DNA of 64,000 nt, from contig NZ_JACCEM010000001.1 of assembly GCF_013416525.1 (NCBI RefSeq), forward strand, positions 496,001-560,000, given 5' to 3'. Numbering within the stretch: the first letter of the stretch is position 1; each line of letters begins with the position of its first letter. Positions 1-9,006 of this stretch are shown here, in pieces. The position numbers and the translations under genes are program-made. This DNA comes from Parapusillimonas granuli (GTDB taxonomy: Bacteria > Pseudomonadota > Gammaproteobacteria > Burkholderiales > Burkholderiaceae_B). Below the pieces are notes generated by a model that was given only the letters and a program-made list of their open reading frames with translations, made no database searches and was not told the DNA's origin.

Positions 1-331
1 CGAGCAGCGCCGGCACCAGCACCACACTGGGGTGCCCGGCCAGCGCGACATCGTCCAGGTCGAGCGCATGGCCCGACACGGCATTCAGCATGGCGGCGGC
101 CGCGACGCTGTGCCGCTCCTCGGAAAACAGCAGGCGCGCCGCCCGGTCGTTTCGATAGCGCTGATCCAGCCAGGCTGACAGTTGCCGCGTGACGGCCTCA
201 TTGCGGCCCGACAATATGCAGCCCGCCGTGTCCAGGAACGCGACGAGCACGGTGTCGCGCAAGCTCGCGCCGATGCCCGCATGGATGTCCAATGCGATGA
301 ATCGCGCCATTTGCTGAGCCAGGGTCGCCAT
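1..331 (-). CDS. MmgE/PrpD family protein, N-terminal part (runs off left edge)
   Basis: Reading the minus strand from the ATG at 331 gives 110 open codons to the window edge. The translation contains GHALDLDDVALAGHPS, the conserved H-x-LDxDD...HPS segment of the MmgE/PrpD fold (2-methylcitrate dehydratase, iminodisuccinate epimerase, cis-aconitate decarboxylase). Family members usually have about 450-500 residues, so roughly three quarters is missing. It begins 8 bp after the stop of the upstream acyl-CoA dehydrogenase, so it is very likely the next gene of the same operon. This fold acts on branched di- and tricarboxylates, which fits the CoA-transferase/lyase neighbours. The exact substrate cannot be told. 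Confidence 0.8.
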   Translation of the reverse strand, partial: MATLAQQMARFIALDIHAGIGASLRDTVLVAFLDTAGCILSGRNEAVTRQLSAWLDQRYRNDRAARLLFSEERHSVAAAAMLNAVSGHALDLDDVALAGHPSVVLVPALL

Positions 332-339
332 GTCGGACC

Positions 340-1536
340 TTAGAAGGAACGGGGCATGCCCAATACATGCTGCCCGATGTAAGACAGTATCAGGTTGGAG
401 GAAACGGGCGCGATCTGCATGACGCGGCATTCGCGCCATTTCCGTTCCACGTCGTATTCGGCGGCATAGCCGAAGCCCCCGTGGGTTTGCATGCAGGCTT
501 CGGCGGCATGCCAGGCGGCTTCCGACGCCAGCAGTTTGGCGATATTGGCGTCCTCGCCGCAGTCCAGGCCGGCGGCGAAACGGGCGGTTGCCTTGCGCAC
601 CATCATTTCAGCCGCCTCGGTTTCCGCATAGGCGCGGGCAATGGGAAACTGCACGCCCTGGTTCTGGCCGATGGGGCGGCCGAACACGATCCGTTCATTG
701 CCGTAGGCGGCGGCGGTCTTGATGAACCAGCGCGCGTCGCCTATGGCTTCCGATGCGCACAGTATCCGTTCCGCGTTCATGCCGTCCAGGATGTAGCGGA
801 AACCCTTGCCTTCGCTGCCCACGAGATTGGCGGCCGGCACCACCAGGTTGTCGATGAAGACCTCGGTGGTGTTGTGGTTGATCATCGCCCGGATCGGCCG
901 GATCTCGACGCCGCTGCCTTGCGCCGTCCGGAGGTCCACCAGGAACACCGAGATGCCGTCGGTCTTCTTCGAGACCTGTTCGGCGGGCGTGGTGCGCGCC
1001 AACAAAAGCATCAGGTCTGAATGGCGCGCGCGCGACGTCCAGACTTTCTGGCCGTTGATGATGTAGTTGTCGCCGTCGCGCACCGCGCGGGTCTTGATCT
1101 GGGTGGTGTCCGACCCCGTGGTGGGCTCGGTGATGCCGAAGGCCTGCAGGCGCAGCTTGCCGCTTGCGATGTCCGGCAGGTATTTTCTTTTCTGTTCCTC
1201 GCTGCCATGGCGCAGCAGCGTGCCCATGATGTACATCTGCGCGTGGCAGGCGCCGGCGTTGCATCCGGCCGCGTGTATTTCTTCCAGGATCACCGAGGCG
1301 GCGCGCAGGGGCAGCCCGCTGCCTCCGTATTCCTCGGGGATCAGGGCGCCCAGGTAGCCGGCCTCGGTCAGGGCCGCGACGAATTCCGATGGATAGCCCT
1401 GGCGTTCATCCAGGTCGCGCCAGTAGGCGCCGGGGAAATCGGCGCAGATCCGCCGCACGCTCGCGCGGATGTCGTCGTAGTCCATGCCGAGCTCGATGGA
1501 GACCTCGCGCGGCGCTTCGGTGTGTGGTGTGCTCAT
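340..1536 (-). CDS. acyl-CoA dehydrogenase
   Basis: A 398-residue FAD flavoprotein of the acyl-CoA dehydrogenase family that introduces an alpha-beta double bond into an acyl-CoA. Visible features: the FAD/substrate segment FGITEPTTGSD at about residues 133-143, the middle-domain NGQKVWTSRA at 161-170, and the C-terminal HGGFGYAAEYDVERKWRE segment. The usual catalytic Glu in a YEG motif is absent; the region reads QIAPVSSNLI, as in a known subfamily of these enzymes. The ATG at 1536 was chosen because GGAAAGG lies just upstream and homology begins there; the reading frame stays open further upstream. It follows the HMG-CoA lyase-like gene by 17 bp and belongs to the 0-5.4 kb operon. Substrate unknown. 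Confidence 0.88.
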   Translation of the reverse strand: MSTPHTEAPREVSIELGMDYDDIRASVRRICADFPGAYWRDLDERQGYPSEFVAALTEAGYLGALIPEEYGGSGLPLRAASVILEEIHAAGCNAGACHAQMYIMGTLLRHGSEEQKRKYLPDIASGKLRLQAFGITEPTTGSDTTQIKTRAVRDGDNYIINGQKVWTSRARHSDLMLLLARTTPAEQVSKKTDGISVFLVDLRTAQGSGVEIRPIRAMINHNTTEVFIDNLVVPAANLVGSEGKGFRYILDGMNAERILCASEAIGDARWFIKTAAAYGNERIVFGRPIGQNQGVQFPIARAYAETEAAEMMVRKATARFAAGLDCGEDANIAKLLASEAAWHAAEACMQTHGGFGYAAEYDVERKWRECRVMQIAPVSSNLILSYIGQHVLGMPRSF

Positions 1537-1553
1537 GATCAGCCTTTCCGGTA

Positions 1554-2480
1554 TCAAGAATGAACGGCGCGCGGCAGGCCCGCGCGCGACAATGCGCCAT
1601 GCAGCGGCTCGTGCGGCAGCAATTGCGCCAGCCAGCGGCGCACGGCCAGGAGCTTTTCCAGGTCGACGCCGGTGTCCACCCCGTATTCGTCGAGCAGGAA
1701 GCACAGGTCTTCCGTGGCGATGTTGCCGGTTGCGCCCGGGGCGAAAGGGCAGCCGCCCAGGCCGCCCAGCGACGCATCGAAGCGGGTCGCGCCGGCGTCC
1801 AGCGCGGCCAGGACATTGGCCATGCCCATGCCGCGCGTATCGTGGAAATGCGCGCCCAGGGGAAGGCCGCCCAACTCATTGCGCAGCCGGGTGAACAATT
1901 CGCGGACTTGGCGGGGGCCGGCGAAACCGACGGTGTCGCCCAGCGAGAGTTCGTCCACGCCCGCCGCCGCCAGCCCTTCCGCCAGCGACAGCACCAGCTC
2001 AGGGGAGATCGCACCCTGGTAAGTGCAGCCGAAGGCGGTGGCGATCGCTCCGGTTATCCGGGGCCTGCCGGGCAGCGAGCGCAGCGAAGCGATCAGCTGC
2101 CTGACGGCCGCCAGCGCGTCTTCGGGCGTCGTCCGGGCGTTCTTGGCGGAATGCGCGGCGCTGGCCGAAATCACGAAGACGATGCCGTCGACGCCGGAAG
2201 CGAGCGCGCGCCGGGCGCCTTTGTCGTTCAGGACCAGGGCCGAGAGCGCCGCCTTGCATTGCCGCTTGCCGCGCGCAACGAGGTCTTCGGCGTCGAAGAA
2301 TTGCGGCAGCACGTGCGCGGGCACGAAGGAGGTGAGTTCGAAGGCCGGAATGCCGGCGTCGGCTTCCCGCGCCAGCCAGGCCAGCTTGTCTTCGGTGCCG
2401 ATGGTCGCCAGCCCTTGTATGCCATCGCGCAGGCCGACCTCCCGCACCAGCACTTCGGGGGCGTTCGGATGCGGGCTCAT
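1554..2480 (-). CDS. hydroxymethylglutaryl-CoA lyase family protein
   Basis: A 308-residue TIM-barrel lyase of the HMG-CoA lyase family, which cleaves 3-hydroxy-3-methylacyl-CoAs to acetyl-CoA plus a keto compound. The active-site residues are visible: Arg18-Asp19 in EVGLRDG, the metal-binding HFHDT at 211-215, and Cys244 in the signature GGLGGCPFAPGATGN. Its ATG overlaps the stop of the CoA-transferase gene by 4 bp (ATGA), so the two are translationally coupled. In this operon it would end a dehydrogenation-hydration-cleavage sequence. The substrate could be HMG-CoA itself, but a citramalyl-CoA-like or other branched hydroxyacyl-CoA is equally possible because CaiB, ECH and PrpD genes surround it. 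Confidence 0.88.
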   Translation of the reverse strand: MSPHPNAPEVLVREVGLRDGIQGLATIGTEDKLAWLAREADAGIPAFELTSFVPAHVLPQFFDAEDLVARGKRQCKAALSALVLNDKGARRALASGVDGIVFVISASAAHSAKNARTTPEDALAAVRQLIASLRSLPGRPRITGAIATAFGCTYQGAISPELVLSLAEGLAAAGVDELSLGDTVGFAGPRQVRELFTRLRNELGGLPLGAHFHDTRGMGMANVLAALDAGATRFDASLGGLGGCPFAPGATGNIATEDLCFLLDEYGVDTGVDLEKLLAVRRWLAQLLPHEPLHGALSRAGLPRAVHS

Positions 2481-3619
2481 GCGGTGGCCTCCTGTTTCGG
2501 CGTGTTCAGGGCGGGCGGCGCCTTGCGTATTTCCGGACGCCTGCCGTCCAGCCTCAGCGGAAGGCCCATGAACTTCATCGCGCTGCCGGGAACGTCCTGC
2601 AGCACGCCCAGCGCCCGGGCCTGTTCGCAGCCGAAGGCTTCCGCGGTGTCCTGGACGGGCGCGCAAGGCACCTGGGCGTCGCGCAAGGCCATGATCCAGT
2701 GGTCGCGCGTTTGCAGGGCGACTTCGGCCTGGATGAGCCGGTCGATCTCCTTGCGGTGCACGACCCGCGCCGGGTTGGAGCGGAAACGCGGATCGTCGGC
2801 CCATTCTGGATGGCCCAGCAAGGCGCTGAGCTTGCCGAACAGCGCATCGTTGCCGGCGGCGATGACCAGATGCCCGTCGGAGGCGAGATAGGCGCCGTAG
2901 GGAACGATGGTCGCCGCTCCGGATCCGTGGCGGCCGGGGATTTCTCCGCTGGCGAGATGCTGCGCGCCGGCGACCTGCATCCAGCCCAGGGCCGTCTCGA
3001 ACAGGGAGACCTCGACCCGCGTGCCCTTCCGGTCTTGCCGGCGCTGCAGCAGAGCTGAAAGAATGCCGATCGCGGCCCACATGCCGGTCGCGCAATCGAT
3101 GACGGAATAGCCGGTGCGCACCGGAGCCTGGCCGGGTTCGCCGGTGACGCTCATGAGGCCGCCATAGGCCTGCATCAGCGGATCGTAGCCGGGCAGGCCG
3201 GACAGCGGGCCGCCGCGCCCGAATGCGCCCATGTCGCAATACACCAGCTCGGGCTTGCGGGCTTGCAGCGTCCCGGCGTCCAGCCCCAGCGATTCCAGGA
3301 CGCCGGGCCGGAAGTTCTGAATCACGACGTCGGCGTCGCGCAGGATCTGGTCGCGCAATCGCGCCACCTGCGCCGCATCCCGGAAGTCGCACACTTGCGA
3401 CGTCTTGTTGCGATTCAGCGTCTGGAACATGGCGGACGCGCCTTCCCAGTCGGGAGGCCCCCAGTGGCGGGCGTCGTCGCCTCGGGGTTTCTCGATCTTG
3501 ATGACTTCAGCGCCAAGGTCGGCCAGAATCTGGCCGGCGAACGGCGCGGCGACATTCTGCCCTATTTCGAAGACCGTATGGCCGTCCAGGGGCAAATGGC
3601 GGTTCGAGCTGCCGGACAT
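2477..3619 (-). CDS. CaiB/BaiF (class III) CoA-transferase
   Basis: A 380-residue family III CoA-transferase, which moves CoA from a donor thioester to a carboxylic acid through an aspartyl-anhydride/thioester intermediate. The N-terminus (FEIGQNVAAPFAGQILADLG, then EVIKIEKPRGDDAR) is the family hallmark. The catalytic Asp is expected at 146 in GLPGYDPLMQAYGGLMSVTG. It sits between the enoyl-CoA hydratase (4 bp upstream) and the HMG-CoA lyase-like gene (4-bp overlap). It probably activates the imported acid. Related enzymes use succinyl-CoA or acetyl-CoA with itaconate, citramalate, oxalate or carnitine, so the substrate is not fixed by sequence. Confidence 0.9.
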   Translation of the reverse strand: MSGSSNRHLPLDGHTVFEIGQNVAAPFAGQILADLGAEVIKIEKPRGDDARHWGPPDWEGASAMFQTLNRNKTSQVCDFRDAAQVARLRDQILRDADVVIQNFRPGVLESLGLDAGTLQARKPELVYCDMGAFGRGGPLSGLPGYDPLMQAYGGLMSVTGEPGQAPVRTGYSVIDCATGMWAAIGILSALLQRRQDRKGTRVEVSLFETALGWMQVAGAQHLASGEIPGRHGSGAATIVPYGAYLASDGHLVIAAGNDALFGKLSALLGHPEWADDPRFRSNPARVVHRKEIDRLIQAEVALQTRDHWIMALRDAQVPCAPVQDTAEAFGCEQARALGVLQDVPGSAMKFMGLPLRLDGRRPEIRKAPPALNTPKQEATA

Positions 3620-3623
3620 GGTG

Positions 3624-4421
3624 CTATCTTCCTTTGAAAACGGGTTTCCGCTTTTCGTTGAAGGCCAGAATGCCTTCCCGGCGGTCCTCGCTGTGGACCA
3701 TTCTTTGGTAGGCCTCCAGCTCGAACATCATTCCGGAGTTCAGGTCCATCTGCAGGCCATAATGGATGGAATGCTTGGCCTGGCGCACCGAAAGCGGAGC
3801 GTTGCCGGCGATGCGCTGCGCCGCCTCCAGTGTCTTGGGCAGCACGTCTTCGGGCGCGAACAGGCGATTGACGACACCCCATTCCAGCGCTTCCCGGGCG
3901 CTGAAGGGGGCGGCGGTCAGGATGAGTTCCTTGGCGCGCCGCTCGCCGACGGCGCGCGGCAGCGATTGCGTGCCGCCTCCGCCCGGCATGATGCCCAGCG
4001 AAACCTCGGTCAGGGCGAAGCGGGCATCGTGCGAGGCATAGGCGAAGTCGCACTGCAGCAGCAATTCCAGCCCGCCGCCGTATGCGGCGCCATTGACGGC
4101 CGCCAGCACCGGCAAGGGGCAATTGAGGATATGCCGGAAGGTGCGCTCGAACAGCTCATGCTGCAGCACCCATTGTTCTTCGGTCAGCGTCTTGCGCTCT
4201 TTCAGGTCGCCGCCCGCGCAGAACGCCTTGTTCCCCGCGCCGGTGAGGACGACGCAGCGATACTTGCGGTGTTCGAGCTCCAGCGGGTGGAAAACCTCGT
4301 ACAGGTCCCGGCCCGTCTGGGTATTGAAGGCATTGGAGAATTCGGGGCGATTGAGGGTGACCAGCAGAACGCCCGGGATGGGCTCGTCGACCAGCAGGGT
4401 TTCGAATTGGCTCACGTGCAT
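3624..4421 (-). CDS. enoyl-CoA hydratase/isomerase family protein
   Basis: A 265-residue crotonase-fold protein. The oxyanion-hole segment AFCAGGDLKERK lies at about 67-78. Both catalytic glutamates of true hydratases are present: Glu119 in GGGLEL and Glu139 in TEVSLGIMPGGGG. It should therefore hydrate a 2-enoyl-CoA, fitting between the acyl-CoA dehydrogenase and the lyase-like enzyme of the same operon. It follows the Bug receptor gene by 13 bp and precedes the CoA-transferase by 4 bp. The acyl chain it accepts cannot be told from sequence. Confidence 0.9.
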   Translation of the reverse strand: MHVSQFETLLVDEPIPGVLLVTLNRPEFSNAFNTQTGRDLYEVFHPLELEHRKYRCVVLTGAGNKAFCAGGDLKERKTLTEEQWVLQHELFERTFRHILNCPLPVLAAVNGAAYGGGLELLLQCDFAYASHDARFALTEVSLGIMPGGGGTQSLPRAVGERRAKELILTAAPFSAREALEWGVVNRLFAPEDVLPKTLEAAQRIAGNAPLSVRQAKHSIHYGLQMDLNSGMMFELEAYQRMVHSEDRREGILAFNEKRKPVFKGR

Positions 4422-4434
4422 ACCTTCCTGACGG

Positions 4435-5424
4435 TTATTTCTCAGTGGGCCGCAGGCCCAGCATTTGAGCGGCGGACGACCAGCGATTGAAGTCGGCCTC
4501 CACGAAACGGGCGAAGTCGGCGGGCGTGTCCGAGCCCACGGCCAGCAGTCCGGATGCGGCGAAGCGCTCGATGACGTCCGGACTCTTGAGCGCGTCCTGC
4601 ATTTCCTTGTGCAGCCGGGCGATGACCTCGGGCGGCGTCCCCGCCGGCGCGAAAGCGCCCATCCATCCTTGCGATTGGAAATCCTTGAGGCCGGGAATGC
4701 CGGTTTCCGCGATCGAAGGCGTGTCGGGCATCATGGGGGAACGCTGGGGAATGGTGACCGCCAGGCCTTTCACGGTGCCGGCGTCGATCTGGCGCATGGC
4801 CGACGCCATGCCGTCGAACAGCACCTGGATCTGGCCGCCGATGAGGTCGGTCAGGGCCTGGGCGCTGCCCTTGTAGGGGATTTCGGTCAGTTCTATGCCC
4901 GCGGCCGACTTGAACAGTTCGGTGGTCATCTGGCTGATGGTGCCGGGGCCGAGCGAGCCGTAATTGAGCTTGCCCGGATTCGCCCTGGCATGGTCGATGA
5001 GCTCCTGCAGGGTGTTGAACGGGGAATCCTTGCGTACCACGATCACCATCGGCCCCTGGGCCAGCAGGGAAATGGGGGCGAGCTGCTTGACGGGATCGTA
5101 GGGGACTTTCTTGACGGCGGGTATGACGCTGACCGGCGACAGGGACGTCACGGTGATGGTGTAGCCGTCGGGCTTGGCGCGCGTGACGTATTCGATGCCT
5201 ATGATGCCGCCCGCGCCGCCCTTGTTGTCGACAACGAAGGGTTGCCCCAGCGCGTCCTGCAGCTTCTGTGCGATGGTGCGCCCGACCAGGTCGGCCGAAT
5301 TGCCGGGCGGAAACGAGATCACGGTCGAGACCGGGCCGGCGGGATACGCGGCGGCTGCGATCGAGAAAGAGGTGCACAGTCCGGCCAAGCCGACGGCCGC
5401 GCTGCGCCATGCTTTTGCTTGCAT
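4435..5424 (-). CDS. Bug/TctC-family periplasmic solute-binding protein
   Basis: A 329-residue exported binding protein of the tripartite tricarboxylate transporter (TctC/Bug) family. An N-terminal signal peptide ends near AAAAYPAGPVSTVISFPPG. The following features are typical of Bug proteins: NSADLVGRTIAQKLQDALGQ, FVVDNKGGAGGIIGIEYVTR, and the later IPYKGSAQALTDLIGGQIQV. These proteins bind small carboxylates in the periplasm; many in Bordetella-type genomes are orphans with no local TctA/TctB, as here. It is the first gene of the minus-strand operon and lies 104 bp from the divergent IclR gene, so it probably supplies the ligand degraded by the operon. Confidence 0.92.
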   Translation of the reverse strand: MQAKAWRSAAVGLAGLCTSFSIAAAAYPAGPVSTVISFPPGNSADLVGRTIAQKLQDALGQPFVVDNKGGAGGIIGIEYVTRAKPDGYTITVTSLSPVSVIPAVKKVPYDPVKQLAPISLLAQGPMVIVVRKDSPFNTLQELIDHARANPGKLNYGSLGPGTISQMTTELFKSAAGIELTEIPYKGSAQALTDLIGGQIQVLFDGMASAMRQIDAGTVKGLAVTIPQRSPMMPDTPSIAETGIPGLKDFQSQGWMGAFAPAGTPPEVIARLHKEMQDALKSPDVIERFAASGLLAVGSDTPADFARFVEADFNRWSSAAQMLGLRPTEK

Positions 5425-5489
5425 TGTTCGTTGTCTCCAGAGGAATGTGGGTGCGCGCTCGCCAGCTCGAGCGAGCCGAGGTATTATCC

Positions 5490-5538
5490 TGTCAAATATT
5501 GGACTTAATATTGGTCAAATTCCACGATATGGACTTAA
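5490..5538. promoter_or_regulatory. probable IclR operator: direct repeats in the divergent promoter
   Basis: The 104-bp gap between the Bug gene and the IclR gene is AT-rich compared with its surroundings. It carries ATATTGGACTTAA (5496-5508) and ATATGGACTTAA (5527-5538), offset by about three helical turns. It also has GTCAAAT twice (5491-5497 and 5514-5520). IclR regulators commonly bind such sites next to their own gene. The second repeat overlaps the start codon of the regulator, suggesting autorepression. Binding itself is inference. Confidence 0.45.
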
Positions 5539-6332
5539 CAATGAAAAAAACCGAGACGGGAGGCACGCAGAGCATCGGGCGGGCGGCCGCCGTGCTGCGC
5601 GCCGTCGCAGCGGCGGGCCAGGCGGGCTATGGCCTGGCGGACGTGGCCGCCCACGTCGGCATCGAACGGCCCACCGCGCATCGCATCTTGCGGCGTCTGG
5701 TGGACGAATCCTTGCTGGTCCAGGACCCGTCGAGCCGCGTCTATCGGCTGGGGCCCTTGCTATACGAGCTGGGCCTGGCGGCCCAGCCTTCGGTGCCGGC
5801 TTTGCAATGGTGCTCGGAAGCCCTGCGGGATTTGTCGAGAATCACGGGCGACAGCGCGTTCCTGACGGTGCGCAGCGGCCTGGACGCCGTGTGCATGGAT
5901 CGCCAGGAAGGGCATTTTCCGATCAAGGTGCTGGTGCTTGGCGTCGGCCAGCGCCGGCCGCTGGGCTGCGGTGCGGGCAGCATTGCGTTGATGAGCCTGA
6001 TGCCGGACCAGCAAGTGGAGGAATTGCTGGAGCGCAATGCCGCCAGGCTGCGGGCGCGCGACGAACCTTGCACCGCGCGCTTCATGGAGATGGTGCGGCG
6101 CGCGCGGGAAGACGGTTATTCCACCAAGGACGCGCCCGATCTTCCCGTGCGGTCCTTGGGGGTCGCGCTCGGCGATGCATACGGGCACGGCATCTGCGCG
6201 CTGAGCGTATCCACGCTGACGCCCCGCGTGGAGCAGCGCCTGGATTTGATGGTGGATGCCTTGCGCAGCGTGGCGAGGGACCTGGGCGTCAGAATGCGCG
6301 GTTCCACGTTGCGCGGGCCGTTTCCGGGGTAG
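5529..6332 (+). CDS. IclR family transcriptional regulator
   Basis: A 267-residue IclR-type regulator. Residues about 15-65 form the winged helix-turn-helix (SIGRAAAVLRAVAAAG, then DVAAHVGIERPTAHRIL). The rest is the IclR effector domain, including GLDAVCMDRQEG and GCGAGSIALMSLMPDQQ. It is divergent from the Bug-led catabolic operon, so it probably controls that operon in response to the imported acid or a CoA-pathway intermediate. The ATG at 5529 was chosen; an ATG at 5541 (MKKTETGG) is an alternative, and neither has a strong ribosome-binding site. Its 3' end faces malate synthase G. Confidence 0.9.
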   Translation: MDLTMKKTETGGTQSIGRAAAVLRAVAAAGQAGYGLADVAAHVGIERPTAHRILRRLVDESLLVQDPSSRVYRLGPLLYELGLAAQPSVPALQWCSEALRDLSRITGDSAFLTVRSGLDAVCMDRQEGHFPIKVLVLGVGQRRPLGCGAGSIALMSLMPDQQVEELLERNAARLRARDEPCTARFMEMVRRAREDGYSTKDAPDLPVRSLGVALGDAYGHGICALSVSTLTPRVEQRLDLMVDALRSVARDLGVRMRGSTLRGPFPG

Positions 6333-6345
6333 CCGGGCGCCTGCC

Positions 6346-6372
6346 GGCCCGCAGCGCTTGCGCGTGCGGGCC
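6346..6372. terminator. hairpin between convergent IclR and glcB genes
   Basis: GGCCCGCA (6346-6353) pairs with TGCGGGCC (6365-6372), and the loop contains a further GCGC/GCGC pairing. It lies in the 55-bp gap between two convergent genes, so it could end transcription from both sides. There is no clear T-tract on either strand, so intrinsic termination is uncertain. Confidence 0.4.
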
Positions 6373-6387
6373 CGAAGCGGAGCGCGG

Positions 6388-8559
6388 CTAGGCGCGGGCT
6401 TGCGCCTTGACCACTTGCCGCCACTGGTGCAGCAGCGGCTCGGTGTAGCCGTTGGGCTGTTCCAGGCCCTTGAAGACCAGGTCGCAGGCCGCCTTGAACG
6501 CGGCCGAGGTGTCAAAATTGCCCGCCATGGGCCGGTAAGCCGGGTCGCCCGCGTTTTGGGAATCGACCACGGCGGCCATGCGCTGCATGGTTTCCATGAC
6601 CTGTTCCTTGCTGACGACCCCGTGGCGCAGCCAGTTGGCCATGTGCTGGCTGGAGATGCGCAGGGTGGCGCGGTCTTCCATGAGGCCGACGTTATGGATG
6701 TCGGGCACCTTGGAGCAGCCTATGCCCTGGTCGATCCAGCGCACGACATAGCCCAGGATGCCTTGGGCGTTGTTGTCGAGCTCTTCCTGGATTTCCCGGG
6801 CCGACCAGCTGGTGTCGGCGGCGACGGGAATCGTGAGGATTTTTTCCAGCAGGGGTTCGGACTTGCCTTCCATGCCGCGCTGGATTTCCTGGACGTCGAC
6901 CTGGTGATAGTGCAGGGCGTGCAGCGTGGCCGCGGTGGGCGAGGGCACCCAGGCGGTGTTGCCGCCGGCCTTCAGGTGGCCGATCTTCTGGACCAGCATG
7001 TCGGCCATCAGGTCGGGCATGGCCCACATGCCCTTGCCGATTTGCGCCTGGCCGCGCAGCCCGCATTCCAGGCCGGTCTGCACGTTGTTGCGCTCGTAGG
7101 CGTCGATCCAGACGCTGCGCTTCATGTCGCCCTTGCGCACCATGGCGCCGGCCTCCATGGAGGTATGCATTTCGTCCCCGGTGCGGTCCAGGAAGCCGGT
7201 GTTGATGAAGGCCACGCGCTGGCTGGCCGCCGCGATGCAGGCCTTGAGATTGGCGCTGGTGCGGCGTTCTTCGTCCATGATGCCCATTTTCAGGGTGTTG
7301 GGCGCCAGGCCGAGCAGGGCTTCGGTGCGCGCGAACAATTCATTGGCGAAGGCGACCTCCGCCGGGCCGTGCATCTTGGGCTTGACGATGTAGATGGAGC
7401 CTGCGCGCGAATTGCCCTTGCGCGCGAGGTCGTGCATGGCGATGAGCGAGGTGAAGACCGCGTCGAGTATGCCTTCGGGGACTTCCCGGCCGGCTTCGTC
7501 GAGCACGGCGGGATTGGTCATGAGATGGCCCACGTTGCGGATGAACATCAGCGAGCGGCCGTGCAAGGTGCGCTTGTCGCCCTTCAGGTCGGTGTATTCG
7601 CGGTCGGGGTTCAGGGCCCGCGTGAAGGATTTCCCGCCCTTGGAGACTTCTTCCGTGAGGCTGCCGTCCATCAGGCCCAGCCAGTTGCGGTAGGCGGCCA
7701 CCTTGTCTTCGGCGTCGACGGCGGCGATGGAGTCTTCGCAATCCATGATGGTGGTGACGGCCGATTCCAGCACCAGGTCCTTGATGCCGGCGGCGTCCTG
7801 CCTCCCGATCGGGTGGGTGGCGTCGATCTGGACTTCGAAGTGCAGCCCGTGGTGCCGGAACACGAGGGCCTCGGGCGCGGAGGGCTGCCCGCGATAGCCC
7901 ACGAACGAGGCGGGATCGGCCAGCGTGGTGTCCTGCCCATTGCGCAAGGCGACCCGGAGCCCGCCGTCGGCGACCGCGTAGGCCGTGGCGTCGGCGTGCG
8001 AGCCCTGTGCCAGCGGTATGCTGTCGTCCATGAAGCGGCGCGCGTAGGCGATGACTTTCGCGCCGCGCACGGGGTTGTAGCCGCCGGCACGGGTGGCGCC
8101 GTCGTCTTCGGGGATGGCGTCGGTGCCGTACAGCGCGTCGTACAGGCTGCCCCAGCGCGCGTTGGCCGCGTTCAGGGCGTAGCGCGCGTTGGTGATGGGC
8201 ACGACCAGCTGCGGCCCCGCCTGCTGGGTGATTTCGGCGTCGACGTGGGTGGTCTTGACGGCCACGTGCTCGGGGGCGTCTTGCAGGTAGCCGATTTGGC
8301 GCAGAAAAGCCTGGTAGGCGGCCTGGTCCCGGATGGGGCCCGGGTTGCGGCGATGCCAGTCGTCGATTTCGGCCTGGAGGCGGTCGCGTTCCGCCAGGAG
8401 TTCGCGGTTGCGCGGCGCGAGGTCGTGTACGAGTTCGTCGAGGCCGGACCAGAACGCTTCAGGGGCGACGCCTGTGCCGGGCAGCGCTTCGCGCTCGACA
8501 AATTGATAAAGCTCCGTAGCAACTTGAAGCCGCTTGCATGAGGTTCTTTCCGTCATCAC
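6388..8559 (-). CDS. glcB: malate synthase G
   Basis: A 723-residue protein, the length of E. coli malate synthase G, condensing glyoxylate with acetyl-CoA to malate in the cytoplasm. Family segments include [32 protein letters not shown]-type acid residues (here [14 protein letters not shown]), [32 protein letters not shown], and [20 protein letters not shown], which holds the catalytic Asp. The start has tandem ATGs at 8559/8556. No isocitrate lyase or glycolate oxidase gene lies nearby, so it stands alone here. It can serve the glyoxylate shunt or glycolate/glyoxylate use. AceK, which gates the shunt, is encoded at 55-57 kb. Confidence 0.97.
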   Translation of the reverse strand: MMTERTSCKRLQVATELYQFVEREALPGTGVAPEAFWSGLDELVHDLAPRNRELLAERDRLQAEIDDWHRRNPGPIRDQAAYQAFLRQIGYLQDAPEHVAVKTTHVDAEITQQAGPQLVVPITNARYALNAANARWGSLYDALYGTDAIPEDDGATRAGGYNPVRGAKVIAYARRFMDDSIPLAQGSHADATAYAVADGGLRVALRNGQDTTLADPASFVGYRGQPSAPEALVFRHHGLHFEVQIDATHPIGRQDAAGIKDLVLESAVTTIMDCEDSIAAVDAEDKVAAYRNWLGLMDGSLTEEVSKGGKSFTRALNPDREYTDLKGDKRTLHGRSLMFIRNVGHLMTNPAVLDEAGREVPEGILDAVFTSLIAMHDLARKGNSRAGSIYIVKPKMHGPAEVAFANELFARTEALLGLAPNTLKMGIMDEERRTSANLKACIAAASQRVAFINTGFLDRTGDEMHTSMEAGAMVRKGDMKRSVWIDAYERNNVQTGLECGLRGQAQIGKGMWAMPDLMADMLVQKIGHLKAGGNTAWVPSPTAATLHALHYHQVDVQEIQRGMEGKSEPLLEKILTIPVAADTSWSAREIQEELDNNAQGILGYVVRWIDQGIGCSKVPDIHNVGLMEDRATLRISSQHMANWLRHGVVSKEQVMETMQRMAAVVDSQNAGDPAYRPMAGNFDTSAAFKAACDLVFKGLEQPNGYTEPLLHQWRQVVKAQARA

Positions 8560-8685
8560 GCTTCCATGGTAAGAGGTTGATAATACAAGGTAGTATGGAC
8601 TGCGGGGAGCAAGACCTCAACCGCGCCCCAGTCAAAGGACTTGCAACTTAAAGTTCCTACCGGACTCAAGGACAAGGACATCGCG

Positions 8686-8973
8686 ATGAAAAGCCAACTG
8701 AAACTGATAGGAGCGCCCTCGGCCCTTTTGCTGCTCGAAGGCTGGGCCGCCGTCGAAGGGCGCGACGCCATTCACAAAACCTTCATCTTCAAGAATTTCA
8801 ATGAGGCGTTCGGCTTCATGGCGCAGGTGGCGATGCAGGCCGAGAAGCTGGACCACCACCCGGAATGGTCGAACGTGTACAACCGGGTCAGCGTGACGCT
8901 GACCACGCACGACGCCAAGGGCGTGACCGAGCGCGACGTGGCGCTGGCCCTGTTCATGGACCAGCTGGCCTGA
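8686..8973 (+). CDS. phhB: 4a-hydroxytetrahydrobiopterin dehydratase (pterin-4a-carbinolamine dehydratase)
   Basis: A 95-residue protein matching the compact PCD/DCoH family, which recycles the pterin cofactor of phenylalanine hydroxylase. The family motif is clear: [18 protein letters not shown] followed by [11 protein letters not shown], with His57-His58-Pro59 and His75-Asp76. The ATG at 8686 is preceded by AAGGACAAGGAC and gives a normal family length; an in-frame TTG at 8641 would add 15 residues. It is divergent from glcB with a 126-bp gap. No phenylalanine hydroxylase gene is in the window, so it may be an uncoupled housekeeping copy. Confidence 0.9.
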   Translation: MKSQLKLIGAPSALLLLEGWAAVEGRDAIHKTFIFKNFNEAFGFMAQVAMQAEKLDHHPEWSNVYNRVSVTLTTHDAKGVTERDVALALFMDQLA

Positions 8974-9006
8974 CGCGCGAGCCGATCGCCGTCGTCCAGG
9001 ATGCCG

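Noticed and set aside
1554-3392. A 612-codon frame that would extend the HMG-CoA lyase far upstream
   Set aside because: The upstream part is antisense-like Arg/Ala-rich sequence overlapping the CoA-transferase gene. The lyase begins at 2480, where an ATGA overlap with the upstream gene is seen.
6256-8541. Plus-strand open frame of about 760 codons opposite malate synthase G
   Set aside because: It is antisense to a gene with full-length homology. Long antisense frames are expected in GC-rich codon-biased genes, and the translation is low-complexity Gly/Ala/Val/His without any recognisable domain.
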